A model generated the notes under the pieces. The model was given only the letters and a program-made list of their open reading frames with translations. It ran no database searches and was not told where the DNA came from. A DNA stretch of 64,000 bases. It comes from Pectinophora gossypiella. Lineage: Eukaryota; Arthropoda; Insecta; Lepidoptera; Gelechiidae. The stretch's first letter is position 1, and every line of letters begins with the position of its first letter. Position numbers and translations under genes: made by a program. Shown one piece after another: positions 40,262 to 51,540 of this stretch. The stretch spans positions 1,178,001-1,242,000 of the forward strand of contig NC_065422.1 in assembly GCF_024362695.1 (NCBI RefSeq). The letters run 5' to 3'.

Positions 40262-42123
40262 TCATGAAATTACGCGGACGAAGACGCGGATAGTCAACTA
40301 CTATTATTATACAATCAGATTTCCGCAACTTATCGCCTGCCTGATACTATTAAGTCCATGATGATATAAAACCCAATTCCGCAGAGGAAACGATTCACAA
40401 AAAATATTTAGGTCTCTTAAGATGAGTTACAACATCATTATTCTCGACGTTCGCTGGATTGACCTTCAACGGAATACCAGAGATTTATATGACGGCTAGA
40501 TTGCGGATTTATTTTTCGTACCCTCTAAATCCAGACAAAAGGGTTTTTAAACCAGCCAGGCCGCTTATAAACTCAGTAATTTTTGCTAAGCCAAAAAAAT
40601 ATAAAAGGAGGTAATCTCCTTAGATTTCGAAACCATCTTAAGTATGTCTTAGAAACGGTATAACTTTCTAAAACCAACGATAATGCTACATATTGTGTTC
40701 GAACAAAGGACTTGTAGAGTCAAAAATCAAAATAATCTCTATTAATGTATTGGTGAGGTCAAGAGTACACTAAACAAATTAGCTTGAAGACTTTGATGAG
40801 AGTCAAAGCGAAAGTGGTGTGTTAGGGTAGAAGTTTTTCGGACGGGAATTTCTTTTTTTTTTGTTTTTGCCTACCTCAATGGCAAATAGGTGTGATTTTA
40901 GATATGTGTATTGAAGACGCTACAACTCGCTGTTTTGGAGGCATAATACCTCCAGAGACCTCATACGTATAGTACGGCAACTCTCCCCCCCCATCCCTTC
41001 GGTCTTACTTTAGTCTTCAATCGTACGGGCATCAGACGTCACACAGACAGATGCGCGTGTACGATAACGTCAATGTGTAATATGAAGTGTCCGGTAGTGT
41101 CGATAATTAAGCCTCACGGAGCGTTGAGCGGCGTGTCGCGCGGTTAATTCAAACATATCGCGATGTATTCAAGTGTTCAGAACATGCTACCGCCGAGGCC
41201 TTGTTTATCAATACCCAGGACCAGGTAGCGTGCCATAAAATAGACCGTAATGACGCTCTTGTAAGTAGAAGTAATAATTAAGCACCTATTTAGTATATTC
41301 TATGCAAGACTGGAAGCGAATTGATTAACAAGATTCACCGAACTAATACCGTGGCATTCTATTAAAAGTGCACTAATATTATGCAGTGTCATGCACGTTC
41401 TATCATCTTACAACGTGGCTGCAAAAGCAAATTACCTATCTTCTGATTTTAGAAATATCCATCGACAAGAGCTCCTAAAAGCCACAGAGCAGAAAAGGTT
41501 AAGACAGAGACAGGAGATGGTGTCATAGAAAATTTAAACATTCGTACAAAATAGACACGTAAAAAATAAACATTCTTTATTATACACATTAACAGAAACG
41601 CAAAGACAAAATGTTACAATAGGCGGGCTTATCTCTATAAGATATCTCTTCCAGTCAACCCCGTAAAAAAAGGATCCGCCTAAATTCGCCCAATTTTAAC
41701 TGCATCAAAATTGCAAATCGACTGACTACGTACTACTCTATTGCTGTTAAATTACAGTTGAGTTGCAGTAGAATTGCATATATGTCAACCGTAGAAAAAC
41801 TGCATCATAACTGCATTCTTGCAGCTGCTTTACAGTTCGTATGCAGTCTGTCTGTAATAGCCCTTGAATATCAAATCGTAATTTTGAGGAAACCAGATCT
41901 CGGTTGGTAATTTCAGTCCCCAGCTTTCCGCATAATAATTAGACTTGATGTGGGTAATTTGGTTCCATTTCGAGACTCCCTGGAGATCTGGTGATACTTG
42001 CAACCTCAGAATTAGTTGAGTCCAAGTTGGACACTGGAAAGTCATATATTTTGGAAACACAACTCGCTCCCGTAATAAAGATTAGAGCGGTGACGGATGA
42101 GCCAATTCGTTTGTCAGATTTCA
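40262..42123. other. Repeat-poor stretch, no gene recognised
   Basis: About 1.9 kb, the least repetitive part of the window. 40930-41040 has 'tcggtcttactttagtcttc', shared with 38220 and 53335. 41700-41830 has repeated 'gcagttg/ctgcat' words. Open frames at 41830-42150 on the minus strand have no family likeness that I recognise. Confidence 0.4.
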
Positions 42124-42410
42124 AGATTTGGGCTGCTTGGTCACGACGCAATCGGATACTGGTTCATCATCATTGGCCTTATTTGTCTGTTTCAGACGTT
42201 TTATGACGTCATTGCCTCGAAGACATGCACTTTCTTTCATGGCTGTGCAAGCCAATCCTAGAGCGGCAAACTCTACCACACTCTTCTATGAAATGAGCGG
42301 CAGATTCCTGCAATCGACTTGGCATTGTATTGGCTTCATACGTATTGGCTTGCCTCTCCTGTGGATCCTGATTAGAATGCCAGTAAACGATGTCTGACCT
42401 TAAGATACCA
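42124..42410 (-). pseudogene. LINE ORF2 C-terminus with zinc-finger motif
   Basis: On the minus strand the frame ending near 42209 reads ECGRVCRSRIGLHSHERKC, then a stop. This is the CGRxCRSRIxLxSHxxxC motif also present at 24445-24560. The upstream segment (QESAAHFIEECGRV) has lost the first CxxC cysteine context. Confidence 0.65.
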
Positions 42411-43180
42411 AACACAAATCCTGGAAACCACGTCATATCAATTATCCATGATCCAAACATGAATTCTAACTCAACATCATCACCATCATCTCCCGAGCTA
42501 ATGCTCCATTCTTTCGGTCCGCCTACCTGACCTGAAGATTTGACAGGTCCGGTTTTTTAGAGAAGCGACTGCCTGTCTGACCTTCCAACCCGCGAAGGGA
42601 ATACCAGCCCTTTTTTTTTTTCCCCCGAGGGTAAGGCAAAGGGAACTATGCCCATACAGCCATGTCTTACGTATTTTTTTCTTGATGATTAATGAAATGA
42701 TGAAAGGTGATGATGATGAAACCTAAGCCCCCACCCTCGGAGTAGACTCCTACTCCGAATCCCAAACGAATTAACTCAAAAGTCCGCATAAACTTTCGAG
42801 TTATGAAGCGGCTTCCTGGCACGAAGCGAAAATAGGCAGATACACTTTGTTTATTGAATACTCCGATATAATAACACTCGCGAATGTCTTCCGACTAACT
42901 TAATGCGATCATTAACCACAAAACACCACTTCGTATTAATTATTTAGATTATTCAATGAAGAAAGCAACTGTCCCGTTCCCGTTTCCCGCCAAAAAGCCG
43001 AAAACCAGCCCAAAACACGTTAGGTTACATAGCCGCGAAAATTAAGTTTAGGCATGGGATTTAGGCAAGCGTTCTGCCAACTGGGCTACCACATCTTTAA
43101 ACATGAATTCCAACTCATAAAGTCGAATTCAGTGGTTTAAAACGCGAGGCTGGATTCGAACCCGTGACACTATGTATGTA
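42411..43180 (-). mobile_element. SINE-D and SINE-C fragments
   Basis: 42411-42475: SINE-D 'cacaaatcctggaaaccacg'. 42480-42610: SINE-C 'tgacctgaagatttgacagg' and 'gaccttccaacccgcgaagg'. 42980-43097: second SINE-C piece ending at the head 'caagcgttctgccaactggg'. 43100-43180: SINE-D end 'ctggattcgaacccgtgaca'. 42611-42979 holds nothing recognised. A SINE-D copy split by later SINE-C material fits the order. Confidence 0.5.
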
Positions 43181-43362
43181 TGAATAGTTTACATAACTAC
43201 GATCTCCAAATCGTCTTGATAATGTCTGCCAGAGGCAAAAGCCATCTTGAGACATCCAAGCGTTATATATCACTGGAATGGCGTAATCAAACTGAATTCC
43301 TAATCTGTAATGGCTTGTATTAAATAATGTATTATAGTATTACATACGTATTATTGCCTCCT

Positions 43363-43682
43363 CAACGGCCTCTGAGGTCCAGTGGTTGAGCGTCAGGCTC
43401 ACAATCCTGAGGTCCCGAGATCGTATCCCGGTGGGGAAATATCACAAAAATTACTTTGTGATCTCTAGTTTGGTTAGATCATTACAGGCTGTTCACCTGA
43501 TTGTCCAAAGAGAAAAAAGATCCGTGCTTCGGAAGGCACGTTAAGCCGTTGGTCTCGGTTACTACTCGGTAATGTAAGTAAGTAGTCGTTACATGAGTCA
43601 TGTCAGGGACCTTTGGCGGCTCAGTAGTAACCCTGACACCAGGGTTGATGAGGTTGGTAATCCACCTCTCAACCCACACGAT
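43363..43682 (+). mobile_element. SINE-A, full length
   Basis: Head 'aacggcctctgaggtccagt', box B decayed (GAGATCGTATCC), body 'atcacaaaaattactttgtg', central domain 'gtgcttcggaaggcacgtta', tail 'gttggtaatccacctctcaa' with the GAA end missing. Confidence 0.85.
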
Positions 43683-44119
43683 GCCTTAAGGCTGAGTAGT
43701 GAAAATGACTTCTCTGACTACCCCAATTGAACACGTGGTCGTGAGCTTATCTTGTACAGAAAATGATAATGCGAATGAATGAAATGTTACTTTACAAAGT
43801 TGTAACCTTACGGCCAATAGTTGGCTGCCTGTACTGAGATTCGAACCCATACCTTACGACGCAAGTCACGCGTTCACTCAACTCTGCTATCACGGCTTCA
43901 CAGCAGACGTTGGGAGGCCGAAAAGCCTTCGGCTTAATGTAATGCCAACTGACATGTGTCAATTGCTAAGACCAGGGATAGACAGTTTTACCGGCTTTGA
44001 AATGAATGCGAATTCTGTACCTATTCAAATTCTGTGAAATCTGAGAAGATCTGGGAGATTACTTATATAATATGTTAGATATCGTATACGCGTTTTAGGA
44101 CCCCGATACCGACCCCGCC
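43683..44119. other. No gene; repeat T scrap
   Basis: 43705-43760 is repeat T ('gactaccccaattgaacacg'). The rest has no recognised feature. Confidence 0.4.
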
Positions 44120-44365
44120 GGCGTGGTCGACGATTTCCCTCATTCAGCGCTTATCGCTATCGACCCACTAGGGTCGATTAATTCTTTCAAATATTTTTCC
44201 TCCCAGACGACGCCCTGAGCCGAGGTTCGCGCCCAACTGGGCACCCTCAGGCCTGTTGTCTTAAACGTTGTACCGGGTGAGAGCCTTCAGCGCTCCCCAT
44301 TTGTCCGGCTAAGTAGTTAATGCCATCTGCGGCAAATCTACAATAAGTCACGTCAAAAAAAAAGT
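44120..44365 (-). repeat. Repeat R, longest copy
   Basis: 'ggcgtggtcgacgatttccc', 'ccactagggtcgattaattc', 'gacgacgccctgagccgagg', 'gttgtaccgggtgagagcct', ending 'acaataagtcacgtcaaaaa'. The A-rich end suggests a retroposon 3' tail in plus orientation, so the strand is tentative. Confidence 0.55.
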
Positions 44366-44559
44366 ATACGCGTTTTATAGCAGATAAGGAAGAACGCTTG
44401 ACTCAAAGAACAAAATGAAACTTAATACAGGGAATAAAAATAAAATTGCAATTAAAAATTCTAGATTCAGTAAATTAAATTAATTTTTTTGAGTTATGTA
44501 TACGTTTTTAAAATAAAATATCAGATAACATATTGAATTTGTTTTTTTTTCCATTATAG

Positions 44560-44705
44560 TCTATCAAAGACCAATTCCTTGACTTCCCTATAAGACACCA
44601 CGTTAACCTTTTCTTTAATCTGTTCCTTGTAAGCTCTTCTTGGTCTTCCCCTTCCTCTCTTTCCTTCTAGCTTTCCTTCTATGATGTTTTTTACCACTTA
44701 CGATT
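44560..44705 (-). mobile_element. LINE 3' fragment
   Basis: 'gtctatcaaagaccaattcc', 'cttgacttccctataagaca', 'cttggtcttccccttcctct', 'ttctatgatgttttttacca'. Same as 63175-63430. Confidence 0.55.
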
Positions 44706-45149
44706 ATTTATTTTTCCTGTTTGATAAAACGCTTGCGACTGTCATGCTGCAGGCGCGCGACACATTTTGTATAGTTATCAAACAGTGCAACAGCAGCGCT
44801 ACAGCAATGCGACCTATTTAAAGGCGCCTTAACTAGGGCCCTAACCTTGAAATCACGTAGTGTATTAGCAGCATAACTAGGACAAGGTTTGAAATAGGAC
44901 ATAACGAGCGAACTGAATCTCTGGTTACGTGTTATAGGATACCTCGGTGTAGGATTTGGTTCGCTGTTACATCCTTTTTAATGACGTTACTTGAGCTTTA
45001 AGAACTACCCAATCTATGCTTACAGTTTGTTAACCAGCATAAATACTTGTTTATTAACCCTATTTTAGCTGCAAAAGTTCTAGAATAGAATAGAAAATAC
45101 TTATTTGCTTGAAACATTGTTATCATGGTTATGGTGGTGTGTTGAGAGA
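44706..45149. other. No recognised feature
   Basis: About 440 bp; no element or coding signal recognised. Confidence 0.4.
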
Positions 45150-45330
45150 GATGTGGTGTAAAAGACGATATAGTGACTAAGATTGAGAAGGGAATATTAA
45201 GTTGGATTGGACACGTAGAGCGGATGAAGGATAATAGGATTACGAGAGCAGTATATACGTATGAAGCGAAGGTTGGTGGTAGGGTTGGCTGAGGAAGACC
45301 TAGAAGAACGTCCATTGACCAAATTGGTAT
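45150..45330 (+). pseudogene. LINE-E ORF2 C-terminal fragment
   Basis: The frame reads KIEKGILSWIGHVERMKDNR, then AVYTYEAKVGGRVG, a stop, then GRPRRTSIDQIG. This is the conserved C-terminal region of RTE-like ORF2. The stop replaces a residue just before GRPRRT. Confidence 0.75.
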
Positions 45331-45369
45331 CCTGTGGTTTCTAGGATTTGTGCCCGGTTAATGGCAATA

Positions 45370-45666
45370 ATAATGTTGAGGAGCTTGGTGGCGCAGCGGT
45401 AAACGCGCTCGGTCTGTGATAGTTGAAGTAAAGCAACTTTCGCAAAGGCCGGTCATAGGATCGGTGACCACAAAAAAAAGTTTTCATCTCGAGCTCCTCC
45501 GTGCTTCGGAAGGCACGTTAAGCCGTTGGTCCCGGTTGCATTAGCAGTCATTAATAACCATCAATCCGCACTGGGCCCGCGTGATGGTTTAAGGCCCGAT
45601 CTCCCTATCCATGAAGGCCCGTGCCCCAGCAGTGGAGACGTTAATGGGCTGATGATGATGATGATG
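45370..45666 (+). mobile_element. SINE-5S, full length, with 10-bp target duplication
   Basis: 'ggagcttggtggcgcagcgg', 5S-like 'gttgaagtaaagcaac' and 'ggatcggtgaccac', central domain, 'cagtcattaataaccatcaa', tail 'cccgtgccccagcagtggag' and (GAT)n. Perfect duplication 'aatggcaata' at 45360-45369 and 45667-45676. It landed in a SINE-D tail (45330-45375). Confidence 0.88.
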
Positions 45667-45834
45667 AATGGCAATACGCTCACCCCCTATTACATGAGAC
45701 TTAAGTTTAGCTGGCTAGGTGAGGGTACACTATAATATACATCTGCCTACCACTTCGGGGATACAGGCTTGATGGATGATATGTTATATGTTACGATTCT
45801 ACCAAAGATATATTGATGAACAATATGATGGTAT

Positions 45835-45945
45835 TTTTTGCGTGATTTATTCGAGATTTGTAGCAAATGGCACTAGTCAATGCAAGTAGTTACTTGGCCG
45901 GCAAATGAGTGCTGAGGGTTCGCACCCGATGAAGGTGGCAGGCAA
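45835..45945 (+). repeat. Repeat R piece
   Basis: 'gcgtgatttattcgagattt', 'gtagttacttggccggcaaa'. Confidence 0.45.
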
Positions 45946-46533
45946 TGAGCCCATCGTTCGTAAGTAATTATAGTAAAAATATAAGTTTAAAAACATAACC
46001 TTAAATAGTACGTTTTATCTCAAATTATTGCACTAATTTAAACATATGGAAAGCACGTTATATTCAGGTTAAAGAAATCTTTATTCTCAAAAGAAATTTA
46101 CATTTCACTTCATGAGAACTTATAAACTAACTTAATGTAAACAAAATATAAACGGTGAGCGTGGATGAGTTGTAATAAGCTACTTGACACTCAGTGAAAC
46201 GATAATAACACCTTGAGTAATTTAAACAAACTTATTTCGTAAATAAGGCAAAAGAAAAATGGGTTTTTTTTATTAATGAATAAGACCCCAAAATAATACA
46301 AATAAAATTACAAGTTTAAAGACGGCTAGCTCCTAAATATCACTGTTGGGAAGAATTTCAGAGAAATTCACCTATTGTGTTGTTTCATTATTTTTTTAAC
46401 GGATTTTTCCGTAGTCGGGTTCTAGTTTCAAAACTTATATTTTTTACATATATTTGGCGCCTTCTTACTGCAGGGAACATTGTGGGATATTTCCGGGGAA
46501 CGGCACATCACTAGATGCAAGTCACCCGTTTTC
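45946..46533. other. No recognised gene
   Basis: AT-rich. Near 46480, 'gggatatttccggggaacgg' resembles one unit of the 29-bp minisatellite at 21962. Confidence 0.4.
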
Positions 46534-46835
46534 TCTTCTTCTATCGTGTGGGTTGTGAGGTGAATTACCAACCTTATCAACCCTGGTGTCAGGGTTATTA
46601 TTGAGCCGCTAATGGCTCATGTAACGACTTACTTACATCAGTATGTAGTAACCGGGACCAACGGCTTAACGTGCCTTCCGAAGCACGGATCATCTCTCAG
46701 ACAATCAAGTGATCAGCCGGTAACATCCTAACCAAACTAGGGACCACAAAGTAATTTTTGTGATATGTAATCCACCGGGAATCGAACCTAGGATCGTGAG
46801 CCTAATGCCCAATGCTACTGGACCACGGAGGTCAT
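46534..46835 (-). mobile_element. SINE-A, near full length
   Basis: Antisense from 'cttctatcgtgtgggttgtg' to 'ccgggaatcgaacctaggat' and 'ctactggaccacggagg'. A small deletion in the head removes the anticodon-like region. Confidence 0.82.
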
Positions 46836-47163
46836 TGTCCAGTGGTTCAGTGTTTGAGTGGTCAATTTCAATTTCAATTACGTGGCCCACGGAGGACGGG
46901 CGCGTTCTCTGAAACACTATCACAAATCATGTGTTTACTTTGTCTGTGTAAATAAAGCAAAGATTAATACATCATATAAATTGTTCACGCAATGATGAGC
47001 CGTTACCAATATGGCTGTAATAATATTTCCGTAACGATATTTCACCGTAGAGGCTGGTTATTGTTGCGGACAAGTTACAGACAAGTTCGGTCGGCTAATT
47101 ACTTATAGGAACGGAGCACGCTACTATTAGTTCGCGAGATCATATCACATAAAATTAAATGTA
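46836..47163. other. No recognised feature
   Basis: About 330 bp, no element recognised. Confidence 0.4.
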
Positions 47164-47535
47164 CCCGTGGTAGCCCAGTTGGTAGAACCCTTGCCTCTCA
47201 CTTTGAGGTCGCAGTTTGGAATCCAGCACAGACCTAAACCAACGATTGTCGAATTTGTTATCGAATCCATGTTTGGATCATAAATGATTATCAAGTTTTA
47301 AATTTACGCGGTTATTATCATAATTAAAACATATAATAACGGGTTCTTACCGCGTTTAAATCAGGGATATGAGATTATCAAGTGCTCAACGGCGACGAAA
47401 ATCATCGCCAGGAAACTCAAATTCCCAAAAAATGCATTTTCGGAGGTATGTCACCTAATCTGGGCTGGTTTTCCCTTCGCGGGTTGGAAGATCAGACAGG
47501 CAGTCGCTTCTATAAAAAACCGGACCTGTTAAATC
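47164..47535 (+). mobile_element. SINE-C carrying a 76-bp retroposed insert
   Basis: Head CCCGTGGTAGCCCAGTTGG, body 'tgtttggatcataaatgatt', then the insert, then 'gctcaacggcgacgaaaatc', 'gcgggttggaagatcagaca' and 'aaaaaaccggacctgtt'. Confidence 0.82.
47297..47372 (-). mobile_element. Short 'AACGGGTTC' repeat with 11-bp target duplication
   Basis: 'gcggttattatcataattaa' and 'aacgggttcttaccgcgttt' to 'cagggatatga'. A perfect duplication, 'gattatcaagt', lies at 47286-47296 and 47373-47383. Confidence 0.82.
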
Positions 47536-47547
47536 GAATGTTAATGA

Positions 47548-47733
47548 AGTAACCGGGACCAACGGCTTAACGTGCCATCCGAATCACGACTCATCTTACT
47601 TTTTGGTCAATCAGGTGATCAACCTGTAATGTCCTAACCAAAATAGGGATAACAAAGTGATTTTTATGGTATGTCCCCACCGGGATTCGAACCCGGGACC
47701 TCCAACGCTCAACGACTGGACCACGGAGGCCGT
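47548..47733 (-). mobile_element. SINE-A 5' half nested in SINE-C end
   Basis: 'taaccgggaccaacggctta' to 'gggattcgaacccgggacct' and 'ggaccacggaggccgt', flanked by 'ttaatga' on both sides. The box A side is shortened. Confidence 0.78.
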
Positions 47734-48365
47734 TTAATGAGTTATTAAAATATCGTAAGTGCAACTTTCACTATCACAGTTGGTTCGACCATTATAAACG
47801 GTGATACGGCTCACCAAAAGAAGAGCAACGTTTTCAAGTCCAAGCTCTATCCTCCTTAAATTAAGGGTGTTCGGTCGGACCCTCGCTATATAAGTTTTGG
47901 CTACAATAGATGGCGTAAGTGTAACCACACCATTCGGTCATCGAAATTATTATTTTTGTCACAGATAAACTAAGCCAAATGAGCTCTACACATTTTTGCC
48001 ACTACTTGAAGGTCTAAAGAACCTACAAACAACAAAAAGTTGTGTCTTTGTGTTTTTGTCGTGTCTTATATTGGGAAGTCAAGGAATTGGTTTTGATAGA
48101 TTGGAATGGAAAATGCTACACCGACAAGAGTGTGGCTCTTAAATTGATGATGATGATGTATTTAGTATGACGGAATTAAAGTACAAACCATTTATTTAGT
48201 TATTTTGCATTGTCCGCCGCGATGTTATTATTTAATTATATCATATGTATCACCCAAAAGTTGCCTGGAAGAAATTGCTACCTTAGCCAAGATTGGTTAT
48301 ATATTTTTTTTACCTTTGATAGGTTTGCTCTGGGCCCCAGACTTGCCCGAAGGCATTGACGAGGC
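47734..48365. other. No gene; one LINE tail
   Basis: 48100-48155 is a LINE 3' end ('aaaatgctacaccgacaaga', 'ggctcttaaattgatgatga'). The rest has no recognised feature. Confidence 0.45.
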
Positions 48366-49020
48366 TTAAGATGGAGCGAGCTCGCCCAGAAGGTGCCTGT
48401 TCACTCTGGCCTTAAAAGCACTCGGGTTATATGCATACGGAAATACAGAAGACGGCAGAGAATTCCACTGCTTTACAGTGCGCATAATCAAGGATGATGC
48501 GAAGCGCTTTGTGCAAATAGTTGCGATATCCACCAAATAGGGATGGACTCCGGCCGTACGACTGGAAGTCCGAAGATAAAAGGGGGATGGTGGAATGAGC
48601 TCGTGTAGATCGCGGGCACACTCCTCGAAGTGCAGTCTGTAGAATATATCCTTTTCCAGCCGTTTTCGGCCATGGCGACAAGTCTCCAATCTAGGAACGC
48701 CTAAGATGCGCTCTCATATGGCTGACGTAACCGATCTTAGCAGTGAATGTACGGCCACATTCACTGCACGTCAGTACACCTCCGGTATAATTATATTTTA
48801 TGGCCGCAGATGGTCGGGCCTTCAGCTCGTCGCGTTTTAAATCGAGCTCTTCCCGACGTTTCTGTTCAAAGCCATACACCTTGGTGTTCACAGTATGCCT
48901 CCATTGCTGCCGATCTTGGGCCAGTATCACCCACCGCGATGGGGCCACGCCGCATCCTTTCATGTGACGTTTAGGAGTAAGCCACATGCGAGCACATGAA
49001 CGTGTTAAAGCAGTCGCCAT
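48366..49020 (-). pseudogene. LINE ORF2 C-terminal region with C2H2-type finger
   Basis: Two minus frames in series. 49020 to 48691: LAQDRQQWRHTVNTKVYGFE, then GGVLTCSECGRTFTAKIGYV, then SHMRAH, a Cx2C...H..H finger that closes many non-LTR ORF2 proteins. 48689 to 48366: RLHFEECARDLHELIPPSPF, then RTVKQWNSLPSSVFPYAYNP, then FKARVNRHLLGEL, the end of a different LINE type. The abrupt switch suggests two LINE fragments joined rather than one gene. Plus-strand ORFs here are antisense shadows. Confidence 0.7.
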
Positions 49021-49395
49021 CTCGGCTGGATCGCATCATCATCATTCCAATGTTATGTTCCTTTTGTGCAATAAAGAATTGTGTATTGTATTGTGAATGC
49101 AACGGGGATCGAACCTGCGTTTAGAGGTGACAAAATTTCGAGTTATCTTCGACTTGCAATGGTATATCCACTTCTAAGTTATTATTGGTCTAATATAGCC
49201 ATTGTGCTGGTTTATTGACGATACGTGAGGTGTTTTCATATGAAGACCCACGCAGTATGCGAGGCGGCCCAAACACCAACTTACAGCTACGAAACTTGGA
49301 TTTAAGGTCAAACTCGTTTTATCAGTGCTTATGAGATATTGGATCTTTGCGAGGACCGCGCTTGTCAAACCTTACGGGGCAGACAAAGAGAACAT
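49021..49395. other. No gene; LINE-P tail
   Basis: 49055-49100 resembles the LINE-P tail ('gttccttttgtgcaataaag'). 'cggggatcgaacctgcg' near 49105 is a lone box B-like scrap. Confidence 0.4.
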
Positions 49396-49660
49396 ATACA
49401 TACATAAACTTAGGAGTAAGCAGAGACTTTGCTTCGATCCTGACACACTTGTCTTGCTTCCTCCACATTCGTCAATTGTTTCATACACGCACACCGGTTC
49501 AGAGTAGATCGTACTGAACTAAGGACATCAAAGGATTAACCTCTCATATGCCGAGATACCAGACACAATAGATTTTACATTGTGTCTGGTCGAGATCCGC
49601 GTTCCGGCGTTCGAAAGATTAATAAAGAAGAAAAAGAGAAAGTTTATTTAAATACTTATG
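49396..49660 (-). mobile_element. LINE-E 3' fragment interrupted by a 79-bp TTAA foldback
   Basis: 'taaacttaggagtaagcaga', 'ttgcttcgatcctgacacac', 'ccggttcagagtagatcgta' and 'ctaaggacatc' are antisense LINE-E. The TTAA element begins at 49540. Confidence 0.6.
49540..49618. mobile_element. 79-bp foldback element flanked by TTAA
   Basis: TTAA at 49536-49539 and 49619-49622. Inside, a perfect 12-bp stem ACCAGACACAAT / ATTGTGTCTGGT with a 9-nt loop. Outer ends 'cctctcatatgccg' and, inverted, 'tctttcgaacgccg' are similar but diverged. A minimal piggyBac-type MITE is the simplest reading. Confidence 0.6.
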
Positions 49661-49739
49661 ACCTTCAAAGCAACCTGAAATTAGTATATTACAAACACAT
49701 AAAATACTTTGTAAATTGATAAACTTAGAAAAATCGACC

Positions 49740-50215
49740 TGATCTGTTATAGCTGCAAGTTGTCTTCTGATTACTTGTTGTTCTGCCAACCCCATTAGGG
49801 ATTACAAACGTGAGGTTATGTATGTATAAAACCTTCTATTTACCGAGTTAAAATTCATGTTTGGATCATAGATATAATTGATATCACGTGGTTTCCAGGA
49901 TGGTTTGTGTCCCCTAAGTTCTTTCACTTTAAGTCCGGCCAAGTAGTAATGCTATTTGCGGCAAATCTACAAAAAGTTAAGTGTATGATACATACATAAA
50001 CTCACGCCTATTTCCCACCGCGGTAAGCAGATACTATAGAATTCCATTTGTTTCGATCCTGACACACTTCTCTTGCTTCCTTCACATTCATCAATCGCTT
50101 CATACACGCACGCCGGTTCAGAGTAGATCGTATTAAACCTTTTCTAAGAACATCTCCAATTTGGTCAACGTAAGTCCTTCTTGGTTTTCCTCTGCCAGCC
50201 CTACCATAAACTTAA
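49740..50215. mobile_element. Cluster of LINE-F, SINE-D, repeat R and LINE-E pieces
   Basis: 49745-49830 LINE-F tail (+) 'agctgcaagttgtcttctga'. 49845-49915 SINE-D tail (+). 49925-49985 repeat R (-). 49985-50215 LINE-E (-), including 'cttcttggttttcctctgcc', whose complement encodes GRGKPRRT-like residues. Confidence 0.55.
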
Positions 50216-50869
50216 AAAGTGTATGATACCTTTTATTTTTTAATTATTATAGTAATAGATAATTTATCATAATTAAAACACATAATACTGGGTTCTTACT
50301 GCATAAACGTCAATCTTAGATAATTTTATTTCTCAAATAAAAAACAGCTATTATTTAAATCGTCTTTGCGTCTTTGTCGTATTTTTCCTCAGGGTTCGCA
50401 ACTTTAGGAATTCCAACTTAAATAGAACATTCTGGAAAGGCCCAAAAGTTTACGCAATCTATATAAACCTTTGGCCCGAATTGATATTTTTCCGGGCTTA
50501 GTAATGTCCCGTTAACCCTTCGGATTTTTCTCCCGGGACAGTTTGGTAATCATTTTTTGGGTAACATCCTTTGCAGCTATCTTAAACTTGTTTCTGACCA
50601 CGGAATAGAAGAAAGAGTTTGGAAGAGCCAAGTGAGCGCAAAACGCGCGCCATACAAGTATGAGCAAATAGTTCATACTTCAACTATGCACTCCATTCGT
50701 CCGCAAACTTTACGACGCACGGAGTTCCGCGATAGTATACGTATATTATAAAGTCATCTTGGGTAGGATTATAATCTGCAGGGCAAAATATAAAATATCG
50801 ACTATTATAAGGAGATCCCTTCCGTATCACATGAAAGCTACAAACTTTAGTAAGACCTTTTTTTTTTCT
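50216..50869. other. No gene; repeat scraps
   Basis: 50270-50320 starts an 'AACGGGTTC'-type repeat ('acataatactgggttcttac'). 50630-50750 is the antisense of the 11085 repeat ('gcgcgccatacaagtatgag'). The rest has no recognised feature. Confidence 0.45.
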
Positions 50870-51540
50870 TTAGTCTCTGCTTACCCCGGTGGGAAATAGG
50901 CGTGAGTTTATGTATGTATGTGTATGTAAGATTATTTTCGTAAAAAATATATACTTTTTATATGCAGCATCTTACGAAAAGTAATGATAAAATTGCAACT
51001 TATTACATTAAATAAACATTACCGGTAATGTGGCTATGGAATTTGAGAAGCAGTAGAGCTACCGTAGTTGTCTGTTTGCAAGAGTAGTAACAAAAGAGAG
51101 TGGGCTTGAACCGGCGACAGCGGTTCTCATACGAATAGCGCGTTAGGTCCTTTCCATCTTCTTTCTTCTATTCCGTGTTTCTGACCCTGATAATGGCAGA
51201 CTGAAAAGACCACATTCTTATTTATTTATATTTCTTATTTAAAAAAAAATAGTTATTCATTTTTATTTAAAATGCAAGTTTCAATAACACAGTTGCGTCG
51301 ATCAATATAGACGGCGACACGGCTCACCGCCTATCACGTTGGTCTAACAGAAAGCTCGGTAAGATGCGGGTACTTAGTTCATCTTGCGATGGATGTACAT
51401 ACTTATGTTATCTTATTCTTTTTAAACTTGATGATGAAACGATTGATGAACGTGGAGGAAGTAAGAGCTGAAGTATGTCAGGATCGAAGCAGATGGAATT
51501 CCATAGTCTCTGCTTACCCCGGTATGAATACGTATTCTTT
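50870..51540 (+). mobile_element. LINE-E tails and repeat T
   Basis: 50870-50935: LINE-E tail 'ctctgcttaccccggtggga', (TATG)n. 51300-51390: repeat T ('gacggcgacacggctcaccg'). 51420-51530: LINE-E end ('gatgaacgtggaggaagtaa', 'gatcgaagcagatggaattc'). 50936-51299 has no recognised feature. Confidence 0.5.

Noticed and set aside
48747..48974. 75-codon plus-strand ORF
   Set aside because: Antisense shadow of a LINE ORF2 end.
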